Numbered from the stretch's first letter, positions 46,000 through 56,261 are shown. The stretch is 64,000 bases of DNA from Thermosipho sp. (in: thermotogales) (GCA_017656345.1 JACDNZ010000003.1:84251-148250); one strand, 5' to 3'. The notes: generated by a model not told the origin, from the letters alone. Program-made: numbers and translations.

Positions 46000-46066
46000 G
46001 TTCCCCCTCCTTCCTTATTTCTACTTTAATACTAAAATCAAATTCCTAATATATCAGCTAACAAAT

Positions 46067-46089
46067 AATCAAAAAAGTAATCAAAAAAA
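46067..46089 (-). promoter_or_regulatory. Candidate regulator-binding direct repeats upstream of subunit type 3
   Basis: Minus strand TTTTTTGATT twice at 12-bp spacing, TATTAG 15 nt after the proximal GATT. Confidence 0.35.
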
Positions 46090-46131
46090 TTTTGTGTATA
46101 AATTATTTAGAATAATAACTTGTTTAAATAA

Positions 46132-46159
46132 TATATGGCCCCTTCGAAGGGGCCATATA
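46132..46159 (-). terminator. 28-bp perfect palindrome at the 3' end of subunit type 1 copy B
   Basis: TATATGGCCCCTTCGAAGGGGCCATATA. Confidence 0.65.
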
Positions 46160-46169
46160 ATAAACTCAC

Positions 46170-46658
46170 TTAAAATGTAACAGTTGGTTCAAATGTTATG
46201 CTAAGTACTACTGTATATTCTCCAGCAGGTAAATCTGGATCTATACTTGTTAATATTAACCCTATCAAATATTCCCCGTCACCTATTGGATTTGTTGGTG
46301 GCATAAATGGATTTCCATCTTTCTCCACATATACTACTCCCGTTATGTATACATCTAATCCTCCCCAACTTGCATATACTGTCACTGTTACTGATGCATT
46401 TGAATCTAACACGAACCATAACAATGGTACGTCCATTCCTTCTTCTGGAAGTTCATAATCACAAATGTCAAAAAAGCTATCAATTAACCATTCATATTCT
46501 AAATCCATCCATTGATGTACATATATCGTTATTGATGATTCCAGTGTGTATGATTCAAATTGACAACCCGGAACATGTACATAACCTCCGTTAGTTTCTC
46601 CATTCGCAAACACAAATAATGCCATCAATGCTAATAAACCTACCAATATCTTTCTCAT
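46170..46658 (-). CDS. Secreted two-cysteine surface subunit, type 1, copy B
   Basis: Identical to copy A except FAPTVTF to FEPTVTF. Confidence 0.65.
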   Translation of the reverse strand: MRKILVGLLALMALFVFANGETNGGYVHVPGCQFESYTLESSITIYVHQWMDLEYEWLIDSFFDICDYELPEEGMDVPLLWFVLDSNASVTVTVYASWGGLDVYITGVVYVEKDGNPFMPPTNPIGDGEYLIGLILTSIDPDLPAGEYTVVLSITFEPTVTF

Positions 46659-47182
46659 AAATTAACCCCTCCTTTTATTTTTTTCTTACCAACTTACTGT
46701 TGGATTAAACGTAAATACAACCGGTAAATGATATATACCAGCCGGTGTATCATTATTCGATGTCAATGTGTCTAATGATATAATTATCTCTGCTGTCATC
46801 GCATCTGGTAACGTAAGTGGTACTCCAGGAATCGTTAACAACGTTCCCCAGTTATATGTCGCCTGTAAATAACTGTCTTCATTTTCTCCACTAATCTCTT
46901 TTATAAAGAATTCAATTGAGATGTTATCCAATATGCTCCCTAAATCATCTCTAAAATGTGGATCTGGAAAATCTACAGTTACAATAACTGTTGCATTGGA
47001 ATCATAAAAGAGGTAGAAAAATACAAACCCAGTTTCTTCGTAAACAATAAATGTTGCATCGCATAAATGATAAGGAGTAGCTTCCCAGGTAATATCTATC
47101 CATTGATGAACACGCACATCAAGTTCTAGTGTTAAATCGGTACTCTCCCAGCTACATCCTGGTACATGTAATGTTTCTGTAG
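46190..47182. repeat. Long direct repeat copy B (993 bp)
   Basis: Appears identical to 42375-43367. Confidence 0.92.
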
Positions 47183-47249
47183 ATTGGTCTATCGCGAACA
47201 ATGATAAAGAAAATAATAAAGCTATAATAAAAATTATTTTGAATCTCAC
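46686..47249 (-). CDS. Secreted two-cysteine surface subunit, type 2, copy B
   Basis: Mature region identical to copy A; different signal peptide MRFKIIFIIALLFSLSLFAIDQS. Confidence 0.65.
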   Translation of the reverse strand: MRFKIIFIIALLFSLSLFAIDQSTETLHVPGCSWESTDLTLELDVRVHQWIDITWEATPYHLCDATFIVYEETGFVFFYLFYDSNATVIVTVDFPDPHFRDDLGSILDNISIEFFIKEISGENEDSYLQATYNWGTLLTIPGVPLTLPDAMTAEIIISLDTLTSNNDTPAGIYHLPVVFTFNPTVSW

Positions 47250-47348
47250 ACTTACACCTCCTTCCCCAAAAAAATTAAAATAAATTAATAATCAATAACA
47301 ACACATTAGTTATTCTATTCTTTTAATATTTAATAACAACTAATGTTT

Positions 47349-47370
47349 AATCAAACTTTTAATCAAATAA
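47349..47370 (-). promoter_or_regulatory. Candidate regulator-binding direct repeats upstream of subunit type 2 copy B
   Basis: Plus strand AATCAAACTTTTAATCAAATAA; TTTGATT repeats at 12-bp spacing on minus. Confidence 0.35.
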
Positions 47371-47455
47371 ATCTAATTTTACAATAAATTCATTAAAATA
47401 ACATACAAAAAATATAAAAACACTATATAATAAAAAGGTACAACGGAGGTGAAAA

Positions 47456-48313
47456 ATGACTATAAAAACATTTGGGAAATTCGAAATTTTTGAACTCAAA
47501 GATACCGAATTTTCACCAAAAGAGAGGGAAATTTTAACTTACATAGTTTCCAAAAAATGTAATATCAGTATTGAAAAAATAATCGATGAAATCTGGATGG
47601 ATAGCGATGAAATTTGTTCAAGAAAAAATTTAACAGTATACTTCTCAAAAATTAATAAAAAAATCAAAAAAGTTGGTAAAATTCAAACAAAAAATTCCGT
47701 TGTATTCCTTGAAACTGATCATCTATCTATAGATTTTGAAATTTTCGAATCATTGGTAAAAAAGTTTGTGGAGTCTGGTGAAGACAGGATTATTGGATTA
47801 AAAGCTTTTGAAATTTATGGTGGTGATTTCTTACCAGGCATAAATTCCAATTGGGTATTAACAACAAGATATTTCTATGAAGATCTCTTTTTCGAATTAG
47901 TAAAACTTCTAGTTGAAAAAGAAAACGACAATTTTCAAAAATTAATCTTTATTAAAAAAATTATCGATACTGGAAACAATTTTGACAATATCATTAGAAT
48001 ACTAAATACCACCCAAAACAACAAAATTGATGCCAAATATTTTGTTGATGAAAATATCTTTAAACTTATTTATTTAAAAGATAAATTAATGCGACATCCA
48101 AGATTCATAGCCATTTCAATTACATTCGAAAATGATTTTGACTTATTAAAATATCTTAGAAAAGGCGATTTTGCAGCTAAAATTTCAAATAAAACTTTCC
48201 AAGTCCTCCTCGAAAAAGATCCTAAAAAAACCGCTACAAGTGAACTCAATGCATTCAAAAAAAGAATTAAAAAGAATGGTGGAATAATCAAATCAACAAA
48301 ACCCCTAAACTAA
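47456..48313 (+). CDS. BTAD/SARP-type regulator with degenerate GGDEF-like C-terminus (3)
   Basis: Paralog of 44564-45418; AFEIYGGDFLPGINSNWV; LRKGDFAAKISNKTFQVLLEKDP. Confidence 0.7.
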   Translation: MTIKTFGKFEIFELKDTEFSPKEREILTYIVSKKCNISIEKIIDEIWMDSDEICSRKNLTVYFSKINKKIKKVGKIQTKNSVVFLETDHLSIDFEIFESLVKKFVESGEDRIIGLKAFEIYGGDFLPGINSNWVLTTRYFYEDLFFELVKLLVEKENDNFQKLIFIKKIIDTGNNFDNIIRILNTTQNNKIDAKYFVDENIFKLIYLKDKLMRHPRFIAISITFENDFDLLKYLRKGDFAAKISNKTFQVLLEKDPKKTATSELNAFKKRIKKNGGIIKSTKPLN

Positions 48314-48357
48314 TATAATATGATAAAATTAAATAAAAAACCACAGGAGGGATAAAT

Positions 48358-48720
48358 TTGATTTTAGTCTCAAAAGAATTTACTTTTGATGCAGCACATA
48401 ATTTAGTGAAATACCATGGTAAATGTGAAAAACTCCATGGCCACACATATAAGTTGATCGTTACAATTGCGGGGGAAAAAGATGAAGAAGGAATGGTTAT
48501 TGATTTCTTAGAAATAAAAAAAGTAGTAAAAGAAAACGTATTAAATATTTTAGATCACTCTTATATAAACGAAATAATTGAACAGCCAAGCACTGAAAAT
48601 ATTGCTGAATGGATATGGAACAGGCTATTTGACAAATTAAAAACTGAAAGATATTTTCTCTATGAAATAAAATTATACGAAACTCCCACCTCTTATGTAA
48701 CTTTAAGAAAGGAGTTTTAA
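48358..48720 (+). CDS. queD: 6-carboxytetrahydropterin synthase family
   Basis: FDAAHNLVKYHGKCEKLHGHTYKL; LDHSYIN; TTG start after GGAGGG. Confidence 0.93.
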   Translation: MILVSKEFTFDAAHNLVKYHGKCEKLHGHTYKLIVTIAGEKDEEGMVIDFLEIKKVVKENVLNILDHSYINEIIEQPSTENIAEWIWNRLFDKLKTERYFLYEIKLYETPTSYVTLRKEF

Positions 48721-49868
48721 TGATGTATAATTTTGATCAAATAATCAATCGAAAAGGAACAAATTCATACAAATGGGATTTTGGTTACAACAAAAATCAA
48801 AAGAACATGCTACCTTTATGGGTTGCGGATATGGATTTTGAAGCTCCTAAAGAAGTCATCGAAGCTATAAAAGCCAGAGCACAACACGGGGTATATGGTT
48901 ATACTTTTAGACCAAAATCATATTACGAATCTATTATTTCCTGGTTCAAAGAATATCATGATACAGAAGTGAGAGAAGAATGGATTGTACCTATCCCAGG
49001 AGTTGTACCTGGAATTTCTTTTGCTATACAAGCTTATACAAATCCAGGGGACAAAATAGTAATTCAACCACCTGTGTACAGACCCTTTTATGAAGTAATA
49101 AACGAACTTGGAAGAAGAATTGTAAAAAACCCTTTAATCGAAGATAACGGAAACTATAAAATGGATTTTGAAAATCTAGAAAAAATTATTGATAAAAGAA
49201 CAAAAATGCTTATTTTATGTAGCCCACATAACCCTGTAGGAAGAGTATGGAAAAAGGAAGAACTGGAAAGACTTGGGGAAATTTGTTTGAAAAATGATGT
49301 CATAATTGTCTCGGATGAAATTCACGCTGATATTGTCTATAAACCTAATAAACACCATATTTTATACACAGTTTCAAACAAATTAATTAATAATGTCATC
49401 GTTTTAACCGCTCCTAACAAAACTTTTAATATTGCTGGACTTCAAACAGGAAATGCAATTATACCCAACAAAAATTTACGCTCAAAATTTGAAGCCGTTA
49501 TTACTTCACAGCACCTTTACATGACAAACATTTTTGGTATCATTGCAACCGAAGCTGCATATAAATATGGTAAAAAATGGTTGGAGGAATTACTTATATA
49601 CCTTAAACAAAATGCAGAATTTGTTAAAGACTTTTTGGAAAAAAACTCAAATGTAAAAACAAATATTCCGGAAGGTACTTTCCTTATGTGGCTTGATTTT
49701 AGAAACTATGATTTTGAAGTTCATAAAAAGTTACTTAATAATGGCCTGTGGTTAAACGAAGGTAGAGAGTTTGGGGAAGAAGGAGCAGGATTTGAAAGAA
49801 TGAATATCGCAACTTCAAGGAAAATAATCAAACAAGCCTTAAATATTATTCTAAAAACTTTAAAATAA
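48720..49868 (+). CDS. PatB/MalY-type aminotransferase / cystathionine beta-lyase
   Basis: LPLWVADMDFEAPKEV, CSPHNPVGRVWKKEEL, SDEIHADIV, APNKTFNIAGLQ. Confidence 0.93.
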   Translation: MMYNFDQIINRKGTNSYKWDFGYNKNQKNMLPLWVADMDFEAPKEVIEAIKARAQHGVYGYTFRPKSYYESIISWFKEYHDTEVREEWIVPIPGVVPGISFAIQAYTNPGDKIVIQPPVYRPFYEVINELGRRIVKNPLIEDNGNYKMDFENLEKIIDKRTKMLILCSPHNPVGRVWKKEELERLGEICLKNDVIIVSDEIHADIVYKPNKHHILYTVSNKLINNVIVLTAPNKTFNIAGLQTGNAIIPNKNLRSKFEAVITSQHLYMTNIFGIIATEAAYKYGKKWLEELLIYLKQNAEFVKDFLEKNSNVKTNIPEGTFLMWLDFRNYDFEVHKKLLNNGLWLNEGREFGEEGAGFERMNIATSRKIIKQALNIILKTLK

Positions 49869-49894
49869 GCCTCCAGATTGGAGGCTTATTTTTT
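49864..49894. terminator. Bidirectional terminator between convergent genes
   Basis: AATAAGCCTCCA-GAT-TGGAGGCTTATTTTTT. Confidence 0.8.
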
Positions 49895-51406
49895 CTAAAA
49901 TTCAATATGATGATTATGCCCTTTTAACTTTTCATACAAATCAATAACCAGCTTAGACACTGCGTAAATTACTGCTAGAAATTCAAGTCGTCCAGTAAAC
50001 ATTGCTAAAATCAAAGTCCACATAGCTCCCAACGGCATATTTGGAGAAGTTATTCCCACTGATAAACCCACACCATTCATCGCAGAAGAAAATTCAAACA
50101 TAGAACTTGTTAAATTATATCCATATAAAGACAGAATTATACTTCCAACAAAAAAGGTGAAGAAGTACATCGAAAAAACCAATAAAATTTCTTTTATATC
50201 TTCACTTGTTATAAAATTCCTATTTTGGCCTTTCCAAACCGATATTTTCGTAATACTCCTTGATGGTAAAAGAAATTCCTTAATCGAGTGAAACACTAAC
50301 CTTATTGTTATCCAAATTCGATACTGTTTCAAACCACCTGCTGTTGAATCCATTCCTCCACCAGCAAGCATCAATGACGTTAAAATAAACATCGCCACAC
50401 CAAAATTTATCCAGAGTGGACTTGAAAGATCCACAGTAGAAAATCCAGTCCCGGTAAGTGCAGAAGTTGTCTGGAAAATGGCCTGCCTGAATCCTTCTGA
50501 AAAATCTGTGAATATTTTACCTATACCGTTAGTGGTTATTATAACAGCTGTAATAAATATTGTTGAAATCATTAGCCAGGGTTCACCGTTTTTTAATAAT
50601 GCTCTATAATTCCGTTTCCATAAAGCATAATGTACTCCAAAACCTGTTCCACCTAAAAACATTAATATCATTGTAACTACTTCAACAGTTAAATTATTAT
50701 ATTCACCAATACTTCCATTTCTAACTGAAAATCCTCCTGTTGCAAGAGCAGTTAAAGAATGATTAAAAGCATCAAAAAGTGGCATACCAGCAATATCAAG
50801 TAAAATAACTCCCGCTGCTGCATATACCACATAAATTAATGAAATAATTCGTGCAGATCTTTTAATATTAGGAGCAATATTATCAACTCTACCCTCAGCA
50901 TGATATAATCCAAACCCTTTAGGACCTATAACAGAACCCATCATTATAAGTGCAAACCCCGCTCCACCAATAAACTGCATCAAACTTCTCCAGACCAATA
51001 TTAGTTTTGACACATTACTTACTTTCGGAAACATCGTCAAACCAGTAGTTGTAAAACCACTTGTAGCCTCAAAAATTGCCTGTGAGAAAGTTAAATGTTC
51101 AATAAGCATAAAAGGTACAGAACCAATCAAAACAACAAATAACCATGTAAATAAAACAATTACTGCACCTTCTCTTACAGTAACGGAGTGAGATGAATTA
51201 ACATTAGTTAATCTTTTTAAAACAAAACCAAAAACAAAGGAAATTGAAGCAGGAATAACAAATGCAAAGATGTGCTCCCATTCGGCTGGATAGAAAAATA
51301 CAAACAATATAGGAAAGAGTACTATAATCGTGTAAAACATTAATACATTTCCAACATTATAAAAAATAATCCTGTACTGCTCGCTCTTCTTTGGCATATT
51401 ATTCAC
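49895..51406 (-). CDS. trkH: TrkH-family potassium uptake protein
   Basis: TSGFTTTGLTMFP, TALATGGFSVRNGS, TSALTGTGFSTVD filter repeats. Confidence 0.93.
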   Translation of the reverse strand: MNNMPKKSEQYRIIFYNVGNVLMFYTIIVLFPILFVFFYPAEWEHIFAFVIPASISFVFGFVLKRLTNVNSSHSVTVREGAVIVLFTWLFVVLIGSVPFMLIEHLTFSQAIFEATSGFTTTGLTMFPKVSNVSKLILVWRSLMQFIGGAGFALIMMGSVIGPKGFGLYHAEGRVDNIAPNIKRSARIISLIYVVYAAAGVILLDIAGMPLFDAFNHSLTALATGGFSVRNGSIGEYNNLTVEVVTMILMFLGGTGFGVHYALWKRNYRALLKNGEPWLMISTIFITAVIITTNGIGKIFTDFSEGFRQAIFQTTSALTGTGFSTVDLSSPLWINFGVAMFILTSLMLAGGGMDSTAGGLKQYRIWITIRLVFHSIKEFLLPSRSITKISVWKGQNRNFITSEDIKEILLVFSMYFFTFFVGSIILSLYGYNLTSSMFEFSSAMNGVGLSVGITSPNMPLGAMWTLILAMFTGRLEFLAVIYAVSKLVIDLYEKLKGHNHHIEF

Positions 51407-52058
51407 CCGTTAATAAATTAGCTATTTCAGTTTGAATTGTTGGAACGGCAACTATGAATAATTTATCTCCTGCTTTAAGTATTGTATCACCATGAGGAAT
51501 TACTACTTCACCTTTTCTTAAAATACCACCAACTACACAATCATGTGGTAACCCTATATCTTTTAGTTTTTGATCAATTACTTTTGAATTTTCAGGTATC
51601 TCTATTTTTAAGAACGCTAATTTTCCTTCTTCTAATGACAAAAATTCTTCAAGTTCTTTTCCAAATAAAAGATTTTCCAGAGCTCTTTGTAACATTGTAG
51701 TTGTACTAACTACAGCAGTTATTCTTAATTTTTTAAATAGTTCTATATTATCAGGATTATTGACCAATGTAACAATATTTTTTACTCCGAATATTTTTCT
51801 TGCAAGTTGAGTTATAATTAGATTCTCTTTATCTTTATTTGTTAATACAACAATTATATCTTCCTCTTCTATATCTAGTTGTTCTAAAACAGATCTTTTA
51901 CTGGCATCACCATGTACGACTACCGCCTTTAAATCCCTTGCAAAATCTTCGCATAACTGAGCATCTTTATTAACAACATAAATCCTATATCCCTTACTTG
52001 AAAAAGATTTCGCCAAAAAGTATGCTATTCTTTCTCCGCCTATTATGACAACTTTCAT
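51399..52058 (-). CDS. trkA: TrkA-family RCK protein (RCK_N + RCK_C)
   Basis: Rossmann KVVIIGGERIAYFLAKSF; C-terminal DKLFIVAVP. Confidence 0.88.
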   Translation of the reverse strand: MKVVIIGGERIAYFLAKSFSSKGYRIYVVNKDAQLCEDFARDLKAVVVHGDASKRSVLEQLDIEEEDIIVVLTNKDKENLIITQLARKIFGVKNIVTLVNNPDNIELFKKLRITAVVSTTTMLQRALENLLFGKELEEFLSLEEGKLAFLKIEIPENSKVIDQKLKDIGLPHDCVVGGILRKGEVVIPHGDTILKAGDKLFIVAVPTIQTEIANLLTGE

Positions 52059-52486
52059 TTTTCATCACCAACCACAATATCAGATAACTTTTCTATCGCA
52101 AGAAGTGTGGGTGAAATTGCTTTTACATTATACTCCTCAAAAAGTTTAATATTATCAGGCTCGTAAACCCTGGCAATTACATTTTTTGCAGCAAAATAAT
52201 ATTTACAAGCCATTGATATAAGAAAATTTGTATTATCATCTTCTGTTAAAACAAAAATATAATCGGCTTTATCTACTTTTGCTTCCAACAAAACATCTTT
52301 TTCTGTGGCATCACCCGAAATTGTAAATCCGGTGAATTCTATAGAAAGGTTTTCAAAAGCTTTTTCGTCTTTATCCACTACAACTACGTTATGTCCTATT
52401 GCTGATGCTTTACTGGCAACATTTGCTCCAACTTTCCCACAACCAATTACAACCAGGTATAAGTTCCCATTACTACTTTTTTTCAT
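52055..52486 (-). CDS. TrkA-family RCK_N-only protein
   Basis: LVVIGCGKVGANVASKASAIGHNVVVVDKD; ends about residue 143 without RCK_C. Confidence 0.85.
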   Translation of the reverse strand: MKKSSNGNLYLVVIGCGKVGANVASKASAIGHNVVVVDKDEKAFENLSIEFTGFTISGDATEKDVLLEAKVDKADYIFVLTEDDNTNFLISMACKYYFAAKNVIARVYEPDNIKLFEEYNVKAISPTLLAIEKLSDIVVGDEK

Positions 52487-53081
52487 CTTTCTCCACCTTC
52501 TCTTTTCCTGGATCCAAAGCTTTTGCAGCATTAAAGTGTCTTAAAGCTAATTCCTCATTTCCTCTTCGCTTTAAAAGTTCATACATCAAATAATGAGGAA
52601 CCGGAGATGATGGAGCAAATTTAAACATTTGCCTAATAGATTTTTCTGCACGATTTAAATCACTACTCTTTAAATATTCATTTGCTTCTCTTAATAATCT
52701 ATCGAATGTTTCTCTTGGTTTTTCAAGTAGTTGTTTAACCTTTGTAAGTAATTCTTCTTTTGTGAAAGGCTTTGAAAGAAAATCTACATTTTCATATTTG
52801 AAAAATTCTGCAATTATCTCAGGTTTCACATAAGCAGAAATAATTAAAATCGGTATATCAATTGCCTTTTTCCTGATTTCTCTAATTAATTCTAATCCTG
52901 ATTTTCCTGGAAGTTTTACATCAGTTATTACCATGTCGTAATTTTCGGAATTCTTTTCAAATGCTTCTAAAGCTTCTTCAGCACTTACATATGCCTCTAT
53001 TTTCGTGTTTTCATCACTTAGAAATTTCTCTATAAGAAGCCTTACATTTCTCTCATCATCTACGATCAATATATTTGCCAT
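52473..53081 (-). CDS. Response-regulator receiver protein with TPR-like C-terminus
   Basis: ILIVDDERNVRLLIEKFL, DMVITDVKLPGKSGLELI, FLSKPF; helical C-terminal repeats. Confidence 0.88.
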   Translation of the reverse strand: MANILIVDDERNVRLLIEKFLSDENTKIEAYVSAEEALEAFEKNSENYDMVITDVKLPGKSGLELIREIRKKAIDIPILIISAYVKPEIIAEFFKYENVDFLSKPFTKEELLTKVKQLLEKPRETFDRLLREANEYLKSSDLNRAEKSIRQMFKFAPSSPVPHYLMYELLKRRGNEELALRHFNAAKALDPGKEKVEKDEKK

Positions 53082-53103
53082 AGAATCCTCCTTAAAAGAA
53101 AAA

Positions 53104-53125
53104 GTTAGGGGGAAAACCCCCTAAC
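53104..53125 (-). terminator. Intrinsic terminator after pgk-tpi
   Basis: Minus strand GTTAGGGGG-TTTT-CCCCCTAAC then TTTTTCTTTT. Confidence 0.8.
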
Positions 53126-53130
53126 AGATA

Positions 53131-55083
53131 TTATACCACTCTTGAAATTATATTGCCAAGTTTTAGGAAACTTTCCTTTAAACTTGCGCCTCCTACCAAA
53201 CCTCCATCAATATCAGGCTTTATGATTAACCCAAAGAAATTTTCAGGCTTTATACTTCCACCATACAAAATCCTTACTCTTTCAGCCTTTTCTGGAGAAT
53301 ACATCTTTGCAATTAATTCTCTTATAAATTTATGAACCTCTTGAGCCTGTTCTGGTGTTGCAACTTTACCCGTACCAATTGCCCAAACAGGTTCATATGC
53401 AATAACTACTTTTTCAATATCTTCAACCTTCCTTAAACCCTTTCGCAATTGAGTTTCTACAACGGCAAATGTTAATTCTTCCTCTCTTTCTTCCAATTTT
53501 TCACCAACACAAAGTATAGGTGTTAATCCCACTTCTATAGCTTTTAATACTTTCATATTTATAACTTCATCTGTTTCACCAAAAATATTTCTCCTTTCAC
53601 TATGTCCTAAAATTACATACTCTACTCCCAATTCTTTCAACATTTTCCACGAAACTTCACCTGTATAAGCTCCAGAATCCTCATAATGCATGTTTTGAGC
53701 TGCAACTTTTATGTTTGAGTCTTTCAAAATTTCACTAACGCCAGGTATTGATACAAACGGCGGAGCAACAACTATTTCATATTCTTTAACGCCCACAAAT
53801 CCATTTAATAAAAATCCCGCAAATTGATTCGCTTCTGTTGGAGTTTTGTTCATCTTCCAATTACCAGCCAAAATTACTCTTCTAGTTTTTTTTTTGCTTG
53901 CAATTGAAGAAATTCCTGGTAACTCTTTACCTTCAAGAAACTCTAAAGATGCCCCTCCACCTGTTGATACATGAGAGAATTTTCCTTTTATACCAAACTG
54001 TGCAACTGCTGCTGCGCTGTCTCCTCCTCCAACAACAGAAATGGCACCGTTAGATGTCTCATTGGCTATTGCAAGTGCTATTTCTTTTGTACCATTTGCA
54101 AAATCTTCAATTTCAAATACTCCCATTGGGCCATTCCAAGCTATTGTTTTTGCACCAGCTAATTTTTCTTTAAATAATTCAATTGTCTTTGGACCAATAT
54201 CAAGGCCCATCCAGCCTTCGGGAATACCTTCATCCATTTCAAACACTTTCTTCTCCACACCTGCTTTAATTTCCTGGGCACAAACAGCATCAACAGGTAA
54301 GACTAATTCCACACCTTTTTCTGATGCTTTATTCAATAAATCTTTTGCCAATTCAACTTTATCTTCTTCAACTAACGAAGAACCGATTTCTTTATTTAAA
54401 GCCTTTAAAAAAGTAAACATCATAGCTCCACCAATGAGTATCTTATTAGCTTTTTCAAGTAAATTTGTAATAACTCCTATTTTATCAGAGACTTTTGCAC
54501 CACCTAACACTACAACATAAGGTTTTTCAGGATTTAAAGCCGCTTTTGAAAGAAATTTAATTTCTTTTTCCATCAAAAATCCTGCAACACTTGGAATATA
54601 TTGTGCTATTCCCACATTGCTTGCATGTGCTCTATGAGCCGTTCCAAAAGCATCATTAACATGCAGGTCAGCAAGGTCAGCCCACCTTTTCGCAAGTTCT
54701 GGATCATTCTTAGTTTCACCTTTGTCAAATCTTGTATTCTCAAGTAAAATTACATCACCTGGTTTAGCTTCATTAATTACTTTTTCAACTTCTGTTCCAT
54801 ATAAATAAGGTACAAATATTACTTCCTTTTCTAAAAGTTCTGATAATCTCTGAGCTACAGGTTTAAGGGAAAGTTCTGGTTTTGGTTCTCCTTTAGGCCT
54901 ACCAAGATGGGAAAGTAAAATTGTAATTGCTCCTTGTTCTACTGCATATTTTATTGTTGGTAATGCTTCAACTATTCTTGTGTCATCGGTAATTTTTCCA
55001 TCTTTCAACGGAACATTAAAATCAACTCTCATAATTACTTTTTTATTTTTTATATCTACATCTTTTATTGTTAATTTTTCCAT
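53131..55083 (-). CDS. pgk-tpi: Phosphoglycerate kinase-triosephosphate isomerase fusion
   Basis: [72 protein letters not shown]. Confidence 0.97.
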   Translation of the reverse strand: MEKLTIKDVDIKNKKVIMRVDFNVPLKDGKITDDTRIVEALPTIKYAVEQGAITILLSHLGRPKGEPKPELSLKPVAQRLSELLEKEVIFVPYLYGTEVEKVINEAKPGDVILLENTRFDKGETKNDPELAKRWADLADLHVNDAFGTAHRAHASNVGIAQYIPSVAGFLMEKEIKFLSKAALNPEKPYVVVLGGAKVSDKIGVITNLLEKANKILIGGAMMFTFLKALNKEIGSSLVEEDKVELAKDLLNKASEKGVELVLPVDAVCAQEIKAGVEKKVFEMDEGIPEGWMGLDIGPKTIELFKEKLAGAKTIAWNGPMGVFEIEDFANGTKEIALAIANETSNGAISVVGGGDSAAAVAQFGIKGKFSHVSTGGGASLEFLEGKELPGISSIASKKKTRRVILAGNWKMNKTPTEANQFAGFLLNGFVGVKEYEIVVAPPFVSIPGVSEILKDSNIKVAAQNMHYEDSGAYTGEVSWKMLKELGVEYVILGHSERRNIFGETDEVINMKVLKAIEVGLTPILCVGEKLEEREEELTFAVVETQLRKGLRKVEDIEKVVIAYEPVWAIGTGKVATPEQAQEVHKFIRELIAKMYSPEKAERVRILYGGSIKPENFFGLIIKPDIDGGLVGGASLKESFLKLGNIISRVV

Positions 55084-55109
55084 TTTTTTCACCTCCCAAT
55101 TTAAATAAC

Positions 55110-55126
55110 GGGGGCAAAAAGCCCCC
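55110..55126 (-). promoter_or_regulatory. Stable hairpin between gap and pgk-tpi
   Basis: GGGGGC-AAAAA-GCCCCC; no good T-tract on the minus strand. Confidence 0.5.
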
Positions 55127-55148
55127 ATATTCCAAACTAAATTAACCA

Positions 55149-56255
<1,107 letters not shown>

Positions 56256-56261
56256 TTAAAT

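Noticed and set aside
54041-54520. 159-aa plus-strand ORF in pgk-tpi
   Set aside because: Antisense shadow of the PGK reading frame
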